Part shown: in pieces, positions 49,096-57,817 of the stretch
Position numbering within the stretch: position 1 is the stretch's first letter
Layout: each line of letters starts with the position of its first letter
Assembly: GCF_002742625.1 (NCBI RefSeq)
Contig: NZ_PEBF01000001.1
Span: forward strand, 4,464,001-4,528,000
DNA length: 64,000 bases
Reading direction: 5' to 3'
Source: Caulobacter sp. FWC2
Lineage (GTDB): Bacteria > Pseudomonadota > Alphaproteobacteria > Caulobacterales > Caulobacteraceae
Program-made: the position numbers and the translations under genes
The notes under the pieces: generated by a model
What the model was told of the DNA's origin: nothing
The model's input: only the letters and a program-made list of their open reading frames with translations
Databases searched by the model: none

Positions 49096-49797
49096 CTACT
49101 TCCCGTACCGCATCCTAGCCAGCGCTCCGACCATCTCGCTGGCCAGGTCCATCGGCTTGAGGCCCGCCTTCCACTTCTCGAAGGCCATGACGTTGTCGAT
49201 GCGCGCGTCCAGGTGCGACAGCGCCGAGGCGCGGCCCGAGGCCATGTCGACGGCCAGGGTCGAGATCAGGATGCCCGAGAGAATCGCCCGCTTCGAATAG
49301 TGGTTCTCGTCGGTCGCCACATCGCCGGCCCAGCGCCAGATCATGTCGGCCGATTCCCAGGTCAGCCTCAGGGCCAGGCCCAGGTTGGTCGGGAAGGCCA
49401 GGAAGGCGGCCAGCGGACGCAAGACGTCGGCATTCTCTTGAGCGGCGTCGAGGCGCGCGACCACGCCCTCGCGAATCCGTTGGCGAATCTTCAACGTGGC
49501 CAGATCGAACGTCCGCAGATTGCCCATCGCGACCGCGTCATGGCGTCGCGACAGCAGGGCGGCCAGGTCGCGCGGGCCTTCGGGCAGCAGCAGTTGGCCC
49601 TCGGCGTCGCTGAGACCCGCCGCCGCCAGGGCGCGGCTGACCAGTCCGGCGTTCCAGCCGGCCTTCGGGGCAAGGCGCAGGGCCTCGTCCAGCACGCGCT
49701 GCTCGGCGGCGTCGGCCCACGAAGAAGCCGGCTGATCGGAAGCTTGGCCGGCGGTCTCGCCGGAGGTCTGGCTAAGGGTCTGGGCGATTTGCGTCAT
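49096..49797 (-). CDS. COQ9 family protein
   Basis: 233 residues. VLDEALRLAPKAGWNAGLVSRAL is the COQ9 DNA-repressor-like helical start, followed by the TetR-like lipid-binding bundle (LRLTWESADMIWRWAGD, ISTLAVDMASGRAS). Mitochondrial COQ9 binds lipid and presents ubiquinone intermediates to COQ7. The N-terminal 30 residues (QTLSQTSGETAGQASDQP) are low-complexity. Converges with rcdA, five bases apart. Confidence 0.88.
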   Translation of the reverse strand: MTQIAQTLSQTSGETAGQASDQPASSWADAAEQRVLDEALRLAPKAGWNAGLVSRALAAAGLSDAEGQLLLPEGPRDLAALLSRRHDAVAMGNLRTFDLATLKIRQRIREGVVARLDAAQENADVLRPLAAFLAFPTNLGLALRLTWESADMIWRWAGDVATDENHYSKRAILSGILISTLAVDMASGRASALSHLDARIDNVMAFEKWKAGLKPMDLASEMVGALARMRYGK

Positions 49798-49979
49798 GAA
49801 TCCGAGTCTATACCGGTGTTTAGGCCGCGTCGCGCATGGACAGAGCCCCTAGCCTCTGCTATCAGCGCGCCCTCATCGCCTGGGAGAACCCCTCTCAGGT
49901 TACCCGGTTTTGTTCGCCCGCCCGGCCCCTCAAGAGGGACTTGGGAATATTGGTCGGGCTGTCGAATGGAGAGATACCC

Positions 49980-50216
49980 CTGGTCCAGATTTTCGTCCGC
50001 GACAACAACGTCGATCAGGCCCTGAAGGCTCTGAAGAAGAAGATGCAACGCGAAGGCTCGTTCCGCGAAATGAAGCGGCACGTGCACTATGAGAAGCCGT
50101 CGGAAAAGCGCGCTCGCCAAAAGGCTGAAGCCGTCCGTCGCGCCCGCAAGCTGGCCCGCAAGCGCGCCCAGCGCGAAGGCCTGCTGCCGATGCCGAAGAA
50201 GCCGGTCGGTCGGTAA
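49980..50216 (+). CDS. rpsU: 30S ribosomal protein S21, apparent CTG start
   Basis: 78 residues from CTG 49980, which follows GGAGAG at 49968-49973. The sequence [41 protein letters not shown] and RAQREGLLP is S21 throughout. The family start aligns exactly with this codon; no ATG, GTG or TTG occurs there. The longer frame back to ATG 49836 has no conservation. S21 contacts the anti-Shine-Dalgarno region in initiation. A perfect terminator follows. Confidence 0.85.
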   Translation: MVQIFVRDNNVDQALKALKKKMQREGSFREMKRHVHYEKPSEKRARQKAEAVRRARKLARKRAQREGLLPMPKKPVGR

Positions 50217-50246
50217 GACCAGCCCTTCTTCAGTTTCGAAGATTTC

Positions 50247-50276
50247 GAAAGCCGCGCGGTGCTCCGCGCGGCTTTC
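50247..50276 (+). terminator. Rho-independent terminator of rpsU
   Basis: GAAAGCCGCGCGG (50247-50259) and CCGCGCGGCTTTC (50264-50276) form a perfect 13-pair stem with a TGCT loop, then a T-rich stretch (GTCGTTTC). It lies 30 bases after the stop codon of rpsU. Confidence 0.8.
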
Positions 50277-50303
50277 GTCGTTTCTGGGGGCTAGACCCTC
50301 CCC

Positions 50304-51734
50304 CTACCCCGCCTGCCGCCGAACGATCAGGCCCACCAGCGTCTTCAGGTTCACCTTTCCGGTCGCCAGCGCCCCCACATGGAAGGCGCGGGTCGAGAAG
50401 GCGATGATCGCCGCCACGGTGATGGCCATCAGCACCGTGGTGCCCAGCACCTGGACCAGCGGCGGATCGCTCGCGATGCGCACCGGCATCAGGAAAGGCG
50501 TGAAGGGCGGAAACCAGGACAGGGCGCTGAGAATCGGCGCGTCGGGCGAGCGGATGGCCTGGCTCATGAACACCACCGGGATGGTCATCACCATCATGAT
50601 CGGCCCCAGCAGGGTCTGGGCGTCGCGCTGGCTCTCGCAGAACGCTCCGATCCCCGCGAACAGCGCCGCGTACATCAGGTAGCCGCCGACCAGATAGGCG
50701 CCGAAGTAGAACACCAGCCCCTTGCCCAGCAGCACGGCCAGCAGGTCGCCGGCCAGGCCGGGGGCGAAGTGGATCAGGGCCAGCCAGCCGCCCATGGCCC
50801 AGATGCTCATGACCGTCAGGGTCAGGCCCGCCACGCCCAGGATCTTGCCGCCCATGATCTCGGGCACCGAGGCCGACGACAGCAGCACCTCGAGGATCTT
50901 GGATGACTTCTCCTCGATCACGCTGTTGAGCAGGATGCTGGCCCCGGTCAGCACCATCGACCACAGCAGCATCCCGGCCGCGAAGCCGACAATGACCGGC
51001 AGGCGGTCTCGCAGACTGACCTTCTCGCCGGAAGCGGCCTTGGGCGACAGGCTGTTGAAGGTCGGCTTGAGGTCGTCGGCGGCGCTCAGGACCCGGGCCG
51101 AGACCCCGGCGCGAGCCAGGGCGCGTTCGCGCATCAGGTTCACCACGGCCTCGCGCAGGTCACCCTCCAGCACCGGCGCGCCAAGATTGCGGCTCCACAG
51201 GTCCATGACGATGGCGTCGTCGCGCCCGCTGAGGATCAGCACCGAATCGAGACGCTTGTCGGCCACGTCGCGGCGCGCGACCAGGCCCGCTTCGCGCGGC
51301 GTCGTGGCGGCTTGGGCCTCGGCCGACGCCGGCAGAATGATCGCCTTGGCCCGGGGCGGCTTGAAACGGGCCGCAGCGGTCGGGTTAACGCGCGCCAGGG
51401 CCTCTAGCCCCTCCGCCTGACCGCCCTTGGCCTGGGCCTTGCCAACAGCCTCCTGGGCCTTCGGGCCGGCCGCCGACAGGGCCGCCGCGCGCAGGGCGCG
51501 GGCCGCGGCGCGGTTCTGGTCCTCGACCACGGCCTTGGCGACGGCGGGACCCAGGTTCTGGCCGGTCAGGTCGACGATCGCGAGCCGTTCGGGCTTGGCG
51601 GTCTTCATCATCATCAACGGCGCGGTGGCGCTGACGCCGATGACCAGCGGCAAGGCCACGATCGACAGCCAGAAGCCCACGGTGCGGACATAGGCCAGGT
51701 ATTCCCGGCGGGCGATCTTCAGCAGGCGGCTCAT
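50304..51734 (-). CDS. ABC-2 transporter permease (NatB-like)
   Basis: 476 residues. One N-terminal helix, a large extracytoplasmic domain (residues about 45-250), then five to six helices (VIVGFAAGMLLWSMVLTGAS, LLAVLLGKGLVFYFGAYLVG), as in NatB-type sodium or drug exporters. The start overlaps the ATPase stop by four bases (ATGA), so the pair is translationally coupled. Confidence 0.87.
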   Translation of the reverse strand: MSRLLKIARREYLAYVRTVGFWLSIVALPLVIGVSATAPLMMMKTAKPERLAIVDLTGQNLGPAVAKAVVEDQNRAAARALRAAALSAAGPKAQEAVGKAQAKGGQAEGLEALARVNPTAAARFKPPRAKAIILPASAEAQAATTPREAGLVARRDVADKRLDSVLILSGRDDAIVMDLWSRNLGAPVLEGDLREAVVNLMRERALARAGVSARVLSAADDLKPTFNSLSPKAASGEKVSLRDRLPVIVGFAAGMLLWSMVLTGASILLNSVIEEKSSKILEVLLSSASVPEIMGGKILGVAGLTLTVMSIWAMGGWLALIHFAPGLAGDLLAVLLGKGLVFYFGAYLVGGYLMYAALFAGIGAFCESQRDAQTLLGPIMMVMTIPVVFMSQAIRSPDAPILSALSWFPPFTPFLMPVRIASDPPLVQVLGTTVLMAITVAAIIAFSTRAFHVGALATGKVNLKTLVGLIVRRQAG

Positions 51735-52648
51735 GCCTGGTCTCCCGTCAGGACGATGAAGGCGTCGTGCAGGCTGGGCTCCTTGAGCTCGAACCGGCGA
51801 AGGGCTAGATCCCGGGCGAAGGCGGCCTTCAGGGCGTCCTGACCCGCGCCGGTCTCTGGCAGGACGGCCACGTGCCGCCAGCCGCCGTCGGGCAGCGGCT
51901 CGGACGTCACCGCGCCCAGGCCGGGCAAGGCCATGACCTGCTCGGCCAGCAGATCGCCCTCCAGCACCAGGGCTCGGGGCGCGGCGCAGCGGGCGGTGGC
52001 GACGTCACCATCGAACACCTTTCGCCCGCGCGCCATCAGCACGACCCTGTCGCAGAGGCGCTCGGCGTGCTGCATCACGTGAGTGGAGAACAGCACCGTG
52101 GCCCCGCGCGCGGCGATCTCGCGGATCATCGCCTCCAGGGCCTGCTGGTTGACGGGGTCGAGGCCCGAGAACGGCTCGTCCAGCACCACCAGTTCGGGCT
52201 CATGGGCCAGGGCCGAGATCAGCTGGACCTTCTGGGCCATGCCCTTGGACAGGTCCTTGATCGGCCGCTTCATGGCGAAGCCCAGGCCCTGGGCTTCCAG
52301 CATCGCCTTGGCGCGCTTGCGGCCCTCGGCCTCCGGCACGCCCTTCAGGCCCGCGAAGAAGGCGATGGCGTCGATCGGGGTCATGCGCTTGTAGAGGCCG
52401 CGCTCCTCGGGGAGGAAGCCGATCTGCTCGTGGACCTTGGTGGCGTCGCTGGCGCCCAGCACCGTGATCCTGCCCGCACTGGGCGGCAGCAGGCCCAGGA
52501 TCATGCGGATGGTCGAGGTCTTGCCCGCGCCGTTGGGACCCAGGAAGCCGGTGATCCGCCCGGCGGGGACCTCGAAACTGACGTCCCGGACGGCGTGGAA
52601 GTCGTCATAGGTCTTGCTGACGCCCTCCAGGCTGACGGCGCTGACCAT
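51731..52648 (-). CDS. ABC transporter ATPase (NatA-like)
   Basis: 305 residues. Walker A GPNGAGKTST, signature LSKGMAQKVQLISALAHE, Walker B LVVLDEPFSGLDPVN and H-loop STHVMQHAERL. Note the non-canonical signature start (LSKGM for LSGGQ), common in this subfamily. Works with the downstream permease. Substrate unknown. Confidence 0.9.
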   Translation of the reverse strand: MVSAVSLEGVSKTYDDFHAVRDVSFEVPAGRITGFLGPNGAGKTSTIRMILGLLPPSAGRITVLGASDATKVHEQIGFLPEERGLYKRMTPIDAIAFFAGLKGVPEAEGRKRAKAMLEAQGLGFAMKRPIKDLSKGMAQKVQLISALAHEPELVVLDEPFSGLDPVNQQALEAMIREIAARGATVLFSTHVMQHAERLCDRVVLMARGRKVFDGDVATARCAAPRALVLEGDLLAEQVMALPGLGAVTSEPLPDGGWRHVAVLPETGAGQDALKAAFARDLALRRFELKEPSLHDAFIVLTGDQA

Positions 52649-52683
52649 GATCCCCTCCCGAATCGACTGCTCCGAAAGTTGTA

Positions 52684-53640
52684 TCAGCCCTTCTGGCGAG
52701 CGTCGGCCACGAAGGCCACCGCCCGGACGATGTGGTCGGCGAAGCGGCGGCCGATCAGCAGGGTGTGGGTCGCGGCCTCAACGTGGTCGACCATGCCATG
52801 CTGGGAGGCGCGGGCCGGGGCGGCCTGCAGCTCTTTCCAGCTCTCGCGGCCCTTGACCGGGCCAGCGGTCAGCACGGCCACCGGCCACTTGGGATCATAG
52901 GCCGGCTGCTCGCCGGCCTGTCGCGAGGCCTCGGGCCACAAAGCGACCTCGTCGGCGGAGGTGCGGTTGTGGCGGCCGCTTGCGAAGGCCCAGCCCTTCT
53001 CGGCCTTGGCGGCCGGAGGCAGGTCGATCTTGTCGCCCAGGCGCGTGTGGACCAGCGGCTTATAGAGGCCGATCGAAGCGCCGCGCGCGGCCCACTTCGA
53101 GATGCTGGCGAAGGCGTCGATGAAGCTCTTCATGCGCGGGTTCTGCGCCGCCTCGGGCGTGGCGGCGTCAAGGAGAACAAGGCCGGCGATCTTGTCCGGA
53201 TTGCGGCCGGCATATTCCCGCAGTCGCAGGCCCGCCATCGAGTGGCCGACCAGGATGTAGGGGCCGGGCTCGCCCGAGGCGGCGACCAGCTTCTCGAAGT
53301 CGGTGACGATGGCGAGGCCGTCGCGCGGGCTGGGCCCCTTCGGCGAATAGCCCATGCCGGCCCGGTCATAGGCGCACGAGCGCCAGCCGGCGGCGGTCAG
53401 AGCCTCTTGCGCGGCGCCCCAATCGGCGGCGAAGCCAAAAGCGCCGGCCTCCAGCCAGACCACCGGGCGCTCGCTGCTGGGCCCCTCGCAGACCAGCCGC
53501 AGCTTGCGCCCCGGCTCGATCTCGACCAGCTGGCCGCGCGGCTTGGGCGCGCCCGAGGCGCTCACCAGCCCGCCGACGGCGATGTAGGACAAAAGCAAGA
53601 GCGCGAAACCCGCGACGCCACGGCCGAGAAACTGGATCAT
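52684..53640 (-). CDS. Alpha/beta hydrolase
   Basis: 318 residues from ATG 53640 (TTG 53649 is three codons earlier). An N-terminal hydrophobic helix (FALLLLSYIAVGGLVSASG) suggests a membrane anchor or signal. Nucleophile Ser in VGHSMAGLRLRE, oxyanion region VWLEAGAFG, acid Asp in DAATPEA and His in VEAATHTLLI. Substrate cannot be inferred. Downstream of it is the Nat-type pair. Confidence 0.83.
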   Translation of the reverse strand: MIQFLGRGVAGFALLLLSYIAVGGLVSASGAPKPRGQLVEIEPGRKLRLVCEGPSSERPVVWLEAGAFGFAADWGAAQEALTAAGWRSCAYDRAGMGYSPKGPSPRDGLAIVTDFEKLVAASGEPGPYILVGHSMAGLRLREYAGRNPDKIAGLVLLDAATPEAAQNPRMKSFIDAFASISKWAARGASIGLYKPLVHTRLGDKIDLPPAAKAEKGWAFASGRHNRTSADEVALWPEASRQAGEQPAYDPKWPVAVLTAGPVKGRESWKELQAAPARASQHGMVDHVEAATHTLLIGRRFADHIVRAVAFVADARQKG

Positions 53641-53752
53641 GGCGTTCAATGTAGTAGCGCTTTGTGACGCGTCGAGAACGCGATGCTCTCTGAGCGGAGT
53701 TTTAAAGTCTGTCGGCTTCGGATTGCATCCGAAACCTGGAGCGCTGTGCGCG

Positions 53753-54562
53753 CTAGCCGGCCACGCTGGGAATCGAGCCGCCCACGACGGGGATGGTGGC
53801 GCGGACGCGACCGCCCTTCACGCGGGTGACGGTGACGCCGTCCTTGCCCGCCTTGGTCATGCCTTTGGGCCATTTGGAGACGGTCGCGAGACGGACCGTC
53901 TTCGGCACCCGGCCTGCGGCCTTCAGCGGCAGGTCGTCAGCCTCCGCGAAGCTGCGGCCCAGGAAGAAGCTGGGGTTCAGGGCCTTGTCGCCCTTGCGGA
54001 TCTCGAAATGCAGGTGCGAGCCGGTCGAGCGACCCGAATTGCCGACATAGGCTACGGTCTCGCCGCGCCGCAGATAGACGCCGCGCTTGACGCCCCGGGC
54101 CGGGCCGGCGAGGTGGGCGTACAGCGTGGTCAGCCCGCCCTTGTGCATGACCTGGACATAGCGGCCATAGGTCGGCGACAGGCCCGTGGCCTTGACCACG
54201 CCGTCGGCGGCGACCTTGACCGCCGCGCCGCTGGGGGCGGCGATGTCGACGCCCTGGTGCAGGCGGCCGTTCTCTTCCCAAGGCAGCTGGCGCAGGCCGA
54301 ACGGCGAATTGACGACCCGGCCGGGCAGAGGCGCGTCGAACTGATAGGCCGGCAGCGGCGGCGCGAGTTCCGCCTCGTCCTCGACGGTCGGCGCGGTCGG
54401 AACAATGGCCGGCGTCGGATTGGAGACGGGGGCCGCATGGGACACCCACTCGCCCAGCGCCACCGCGCCGTTCAGCGCTCCCGCCATCGCCGCGACGCCC
54501 AGCATGGTGAAGAAGGCGACGCGCACGTGCGGCGACTGAACAGCCAGGCTCTTGGGGATCAA
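53753..54562 (-). CDS. M23 family metallopeptidase (LytM domain)
   Basis: 269 residues from TTG 54562, with AGAGGAA seven bases upstream. A membrane helix (residues about 15-35) precedes a LytM domain with both zinc motifs: HQGVDIAAPSG and GSHLHFEIRKG. Probably a periplasmic peptidoglycan endopeptidase or an activator of one. The 347-base divergent gap to urcA contains a CtrA-like site. No coiled coil or LysM repeats are present. Confidence 0.87.
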   Translation of the reverse strand: MIPKSLAVQSPHVRVAFFTMLGVAAMAGALNGAVALGEWVSHAAPVSNPTPAIVPTAPTVEDEAELAPPLPAYQFDAPLPGRVVNSPFGLRQLPWEENGRLHQGVDIAAPSGAAVKVAADGVVKATGLSPTYGRYVQVMHKGGLTTLYAHLAGPARGVKRGVYLRRGETVAYVGNSGRSTGSHLHFEIRKGDKALNPSFFLGRSFAEADDLPLKAAGRVPKTVRLATVSKWPKGMTKAGKDGVTVTRVKGGRVRATIPVVGGSIPSVAG

Positions 54563-54909
54563 ACCGCTTTCCTCTCGGACATTCGGTCAAGGAGAGGACC
54601 GCGCCGCGCGCGTCTAGCTCTCATGCTTGACCTTTCGGGGTGATGAATGGCCGGGGTGTATGAATGTCGCATGGGGCGAAAACAGGGCGCAGCTTAACCA
54701 TTCGCTAACCATGCCGCCAAGCGCGCATCGACACTCGATCAGCATCGTCATGTAATCGTAAAATATTACAGGAACTTCATTTCATTAAAATCCGGACACT
54801 TCTTTAATTACAGGTCATGAAGGAGACGTAACGGGACTTCGCGAACTCTCGGGAATACACAGTATTCATCGGCGCAGGGAAATGCGCCAAGCCAGAGGGA
54901 ATACTTCAA
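54563..54909. promoter_or_regulatory. Intergenic regulatory region between M23 peptidase and urcA
   Basis: This 347-base gap holds no gene. TTAA-N7-CTAA (54694-54708) is one base off the CtrA box TTAA-N7-TTAA and overlaps a perfect half-site TTAACCAT. An inverted repeat TGTAAT-N8-ATTACA lies at 54751-54770 and another ATTACA at 54807-54812. The last 170 bases are unusually AT-rich for this chromosome, fitting the urcA promoter and leader; an AGAGGGA ribosome site precedes the urcA ATG. Confidence 0.5.
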
Positions 54910-55266
54910 ATGCGCAAGTTCATCATGAGCCTGACCACCGTCGCCAGCCTGAGCCTCGCCGCCGTGCCGGTTCTGGGCCTGACCCAAGCCGCCAACGCCG
55001 CCGAGCGCGAGCCGGTCGCCACCGTCTCGTTCGCCGACCTGGACCTGTCGAGCCCGTCGCAAGCCGCGATCTTCAAGGCCCGTATCTCCACCGCCGGCGA
55101 CGCCCTGTGCCGCGCCAAGCAACGCAGCAGCGAAGGCCTGAACACCTCGCTCGGCGCCTGCGTCGCCGACGTCCACCGCGAAGTGAACGCCCAACTGCCC
55201 AAGCAACAACGCAAGGCCCTGGCCTTCGCCGCCCGCAGCAACGCGGTCGAGCTGGCCGCCAAGTGA
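54910..55266 (+). CDS. UrcA family protein, exported
   Basis: 118 residues. A signal peptide ends at NAAE, then VSFADLDLSSPSQAAIFKAR and AGDALC, the UrcA pattern of paired cysteines (GDALCRAK, LGACVADV) forming a likely disulphide. Function unknown; family members are small periplasmic proteins of Caulobacterales and sphingomonads. A long AT-rich leader precedes it and a terminator follows, so it is monocistronic. Confidence 0.85.
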   Translation: MRKFIMSLTTVASLSLAAVPVLGLTQAANAAEREPVATVSFADLDLSSPSQAAIFKARISTAGDALCRAKQRSSEGLNTSLGACVADVHREVNAQLPKQQRKALAFAARSNAVELAAK

Positions 55267-55315
55267 GCATGAGAACGGCTAACCAAAACACCCACTCCCC
55301 CACACCCCGCGACAG

Positions 55316-55345
55316 AGGCTCCAGGTAACCCTGGGGCCTTTGTTT
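55316..55345 (+). terminator. Rho-independent terminator of urcA
   Basis: AGGCTCCAGG and CCTGGGGCCT form a ten-pair stem with one G-T wobble and a four-base loop, followed by TTTGTTTC. Confidence 0.7.
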
Positions 55346-55404
55346 CGTTAGGATTGCAAAAAGAATAAAATATCGGATAGGTTGAAATCGGAATGGAGCG
55401 CCGT

Positions 55405-55671
55405 ATGCCGATCATTTCGACCTTCTTCGGCATCATCATCCGCATCTATTTCAGCGACCACAACCCGCCCCACCTCCACGCGGAGTATCAGGACCGCGAG
55501 GCGCTATTCGACATCACAACGGGCGAAATCATCGCGGGGCAGCTGCCGCGCACCCAGCGCGCTCAGATCGCATGGTGGATCCGAGCCAATCAGGCCGCGT
55601 TGGCGGACAATTGGTATCGCGCGTATAATGACCAACCAACGTTCCGGATAAGGGGATTGGACCAACCATGA
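55405..55671 (+). CDS. DUF4160 domain protein
   Basis: 88 residues from ATG 55405. PIISTFFGIIIRIYFSDH, NPPHLHAEYQDREALFDI is the DUF4160 signature. It overlaps the DUF2442 gene by four bases (ATGA). Such pairs are often classed as putative toxin-antitoxin or accessory modules; no toxic activity is established. Base composition is less GC-rich than the neighbours. Confidence 0.85.
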   Translation: MPIISTFFGIIIRIYFSDHNPPHLHAEYQDREALFDITTGEIIAGQLPRTQRAQIAWWIRANQAALADNWYRAYNDQPTFRIRGLDQP

Positions 55672-55949
55672 CCTTTAAGCTCGTCAAGGCTGTCCGCGTA
55701 GCGGCCCTTCCGGGTCATAGACTCGATATCGCCTTCTCGGATGGCTCGTTTGGCGTCTTCGACTTCAGCGATATCAAGATGTCACGAGGCGAAATGGCGC
55801 TCCCGCTCCACGATGAGACCTTCTTTGCTCGAGTCTTCCTGGAAATGGGCGTCCCGGCCTGGCCCAACGGCTATGACTCCGATCCCAGCAATATTCGTAT
55901 GAAGCTCGAGGCGGCTGGCGCTCTTCACACCGAAGGCGCCACGGCCTGA
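55668..55949 (+). CDS. DUF2442 domain protein
   Basis: 93 residues. VKAVRVAALPGHRLDIAFSD with GVFDFSDIK and PNGYDSDPSNIRMKLEA match DUF2442. Translated together with the DUF4160 gene through an ATGA overlap. Role unknown; pair with DUF4160 is the conserved feature. Confidence 0.85.
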   Translation: MTFKLVKAVRVAALPGHRLDIAFSDGSFGVFDFSDIKMSRGEMALPLHDETFFARVFLEMGVPAWPNGYDSDPSNIRMKLEAAGALHTEGATA

Positions 55950-55956
55950 AACGAAA

Positions 55957-55984
55957 AAGGCCCCAGCGTCACCGCCGGGGCCTT
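55957..55984. terminator. Bidirectional terminator, DUF2442/pntB
   Basis: AAGGCCCC (55957-55964) pairs with GGGGCCTT (55977-55984). A-run upstream and a T-containing tail downstream let it serve both the DUF2442 and pntB transcripts, which converge here. Confidence 0.75.
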
Positions 55985-56008
55985 CGTCGTTTGTGGCAGT
56001 GAGAGGCC

Positions 56009-57427
56009 CTAAAGCCCCTTCACGATGCCTTCGACCATCTTCTTGGCGTCGCCGAACAGCATCATCGTGTTGTCGCGGAAGAACAGCTCGTTCTCGACGC
56101 CGGCATAGCCCGAGGCCATGCCGCGCTTGATGAAGAGGACCGTGCGGGCCTTTTCGACGTCCAGGATCGGCATGCCGTAGATGGCGCTGGTCGGGTCGGT
56201 CTTGGCGGCCGGGTTGGTGACGTCGTTGGCGCCGATCACGAAGGCCACGTCGGCCGTCGAGAACTCGCTGTTGATGTCCTCCAGCTCGAAGACCTCGTCG
56301 TAGGGGACGTTGGCTTCGGCCAGCAGCACGTTCATGTGGCCCGGCATCCGGCCGGCGACCGGGTGGATGGCGTACTTCACCTCCACGCCCTCTTCCTTCA
56401 GCTTGTCGCACATCTCGCGAAGGATGTGCTGGGCCTGGGAAACGGCCATGCCGTAGCCGGGGACGATGATGACCTTGGACGCGTTCTTCATGATGAAGGC
56501 GGCGTCGTCGGCCGAGCCCTGCTTGACAGGACGGCTTTCGACCTTGCCGCCGGGACCGGCGACAGCGTCGGCGGCGCCGAAGCCGCCCAGGATCACCGAG
56601 ACGAACGAGCGGTTCATCGCCTTGCACATGATGTACGAGAGGATGGCGCCCGACGAGCCGACCAGGGCGCCGGTGATGATCAGGGTGGTGTTTTCCAGCG
56701 TGAAGCCCAGGGCCGCCGCCGCCCAGCCGGAATAGCTGTTCAGCATCGACACCACGACCGGCATGTCCGCGCCGCCGATCGGGATGATCAGGGTGATCCC
56801 GATGATCAGGGCCAGGGCGAAGATGCCCCAGAAGGCCCAGATCGCCGCGCCGCCCGAGACCACCAGCACCACGACCAGGGCGACGATGCCCAGGGCCAGG
56901 GCGATGTTCAGCAGGTGGCGAGCGGGCAGCATGATCGGCGCGCCGCCCATGTTGCCGTTCAGCTTGGCGAAGGCGATGACCGAACCGGTGAAGGTGATCG
57001 CGCCGATGGCCAGGCCCAGCGACAGCTCGATCAGGCTGTTGAGATGGATGTGTCCGTCCGCGCCGACGATGCCGTAGGCGGCGGGCGTATAGATGGCGGC
57101 CACGGCCACGAGGCAGGCGGCCATGCCGACCAGCGAGTGGAAGGCGGCGACCAGTTGCGGCATCGAGGTCATGGCGACCTTGCGGGCGATGACCGCCCCG
57201 ACCGCGCCCCCGACGGCGACGCCGCCCAGGATCAGACCCAGGGTCACGACGTCCAGCGCGCCCTGGCTCCATAGGGTGGCCAGGGTGGTGCCGACGGCGA
57301 TGGCCATGCCGATCATGCCGTTACGGTTGCCCGCCTGGCTGGTCACGGGACTGGAAAGGCCACGCAGCGCGAGGATGAACAACACCCCCGAGACGATGTA
57401 GAGAATGGCGGCGAGATTGGCGTTCAT
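56009..57427 (-). CDS. pntB: NAD(P) transhydrogenase subunit beta
   Basis: 472 residues from ATG 57427; the frame upstream is not conserved. Domain II helices fill residues 1-260, then the NADP-binding domain III with VIIVPGYGMAVSQAQHILREM, GRMPGHMNVLLAEANVPYDE and VIGANDVTNPAAKTDP. It couples proton entry to hydride transfer from NADH to NADP. Last gene of the three-gene operon. Confidence 0.95.
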   Translation of the reverse strand: MNANLAAILYIVSGVLFILALRGLSSPVTSQAGNRNGMIGMAIAVGTTLATLWSQGALDVVTLGLILGGVAVGGAVGAVIARKVAMTSMPQLVAAFHSLVGMAACLVAVAAIYTPAAYGIVGADGHIHLNSLIELSLGLAIGAITFTGSVIAFAKLNGNMGGAPIMLPARHLLNIALALGIVALVVVLVVSGGAAIWAFWGIFALALIIGITLIIPIGGADMPVVVSMLNSYSGWAAAALGFTLENTTLIITGALVGSSGAILSYIMCKAMNRSFVSVILGGFGAADAVAGPGGKVESRPVKQGSADDAAFIMKNASKVIIVPGYGMAVSQAQHILREMCDKLKEEGVEVKYAIHPVAGRMPGHMNVLLAEANVPYDEVFELEDINSEFSTADVAFVIGANDVTNPAAKTDPTSAIYGMPILDVEKARTVLFIKRGMASGYAGVENELFFRDNTMMLFGDAKKMVEGIVKGL

Positions 57428-57455
57428 TGTTCTGGTTCCCCCTGCTCTCGTCCGC

Positions 57456-57791
57456 TCACTTCTTCTCTTTCTTCTTGTACATCGCCAGCATGCGCTGGGT
57501 GACCAAGAAGCCGCCGAAGATGTTGACCGCCGCGAAGGCCGCGGCGAGCGTGCCGGCCCCCTTGGAGATCCAGGTCGAGCCGGCGACGGCGCCGCCGGCG
57601 AGGTCGGAATTGGCGCCATGGGCCGCGGCGGCCAGCAGGGCGCCGACGATGATCACCGACGAGATAGCGTTGGTGACGGCCATCAGCGGCGTGTGCAGCG
57701 CGGGCGTCACGCTCCAGACGACGTAGTAGCCGACGAAAATGGCGAGCACGAAGATCGCCAGACGGAACACGGTGGGGTCGACGGCTTCCAT
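57456..57791 (-). CDS. pntAB: NAD(P) transhydrogenase subunit alpha, membrane part
   Basis: 111 residues with three to four helices: [40 protein letters not shown] and [20 protein letters not shown]. This is the C-terminal part of the E. coli alpha subunit as a separate gene, the usual layout in alphaproteobacteria. Lies between pntAA and pntB. Confidence 0.93.
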   Translation of the reverse strand: MEAVDPTVFRLAIFVLAIFVGYYVVWSVTPALHTPLMAVTNAISSVIIVGALLAAAAHGANSDLAGGAVAGSTWISKGAGTLAAAFAAVNIFGGFLVTQRMLAMYKKKEKK

Positions 57792-57817
57792 GGGAGCCTC
57801 CCTTCTGTTGCTGTGCG

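Noticed and set aside
54817..54831. A five-codon frame (ATG AAG GAG ACG TAA) with an internal AAGGAG in the urcA leader
   Set aside because: Too short to support; AAGGAG may simply be part of the AT-rich leader.
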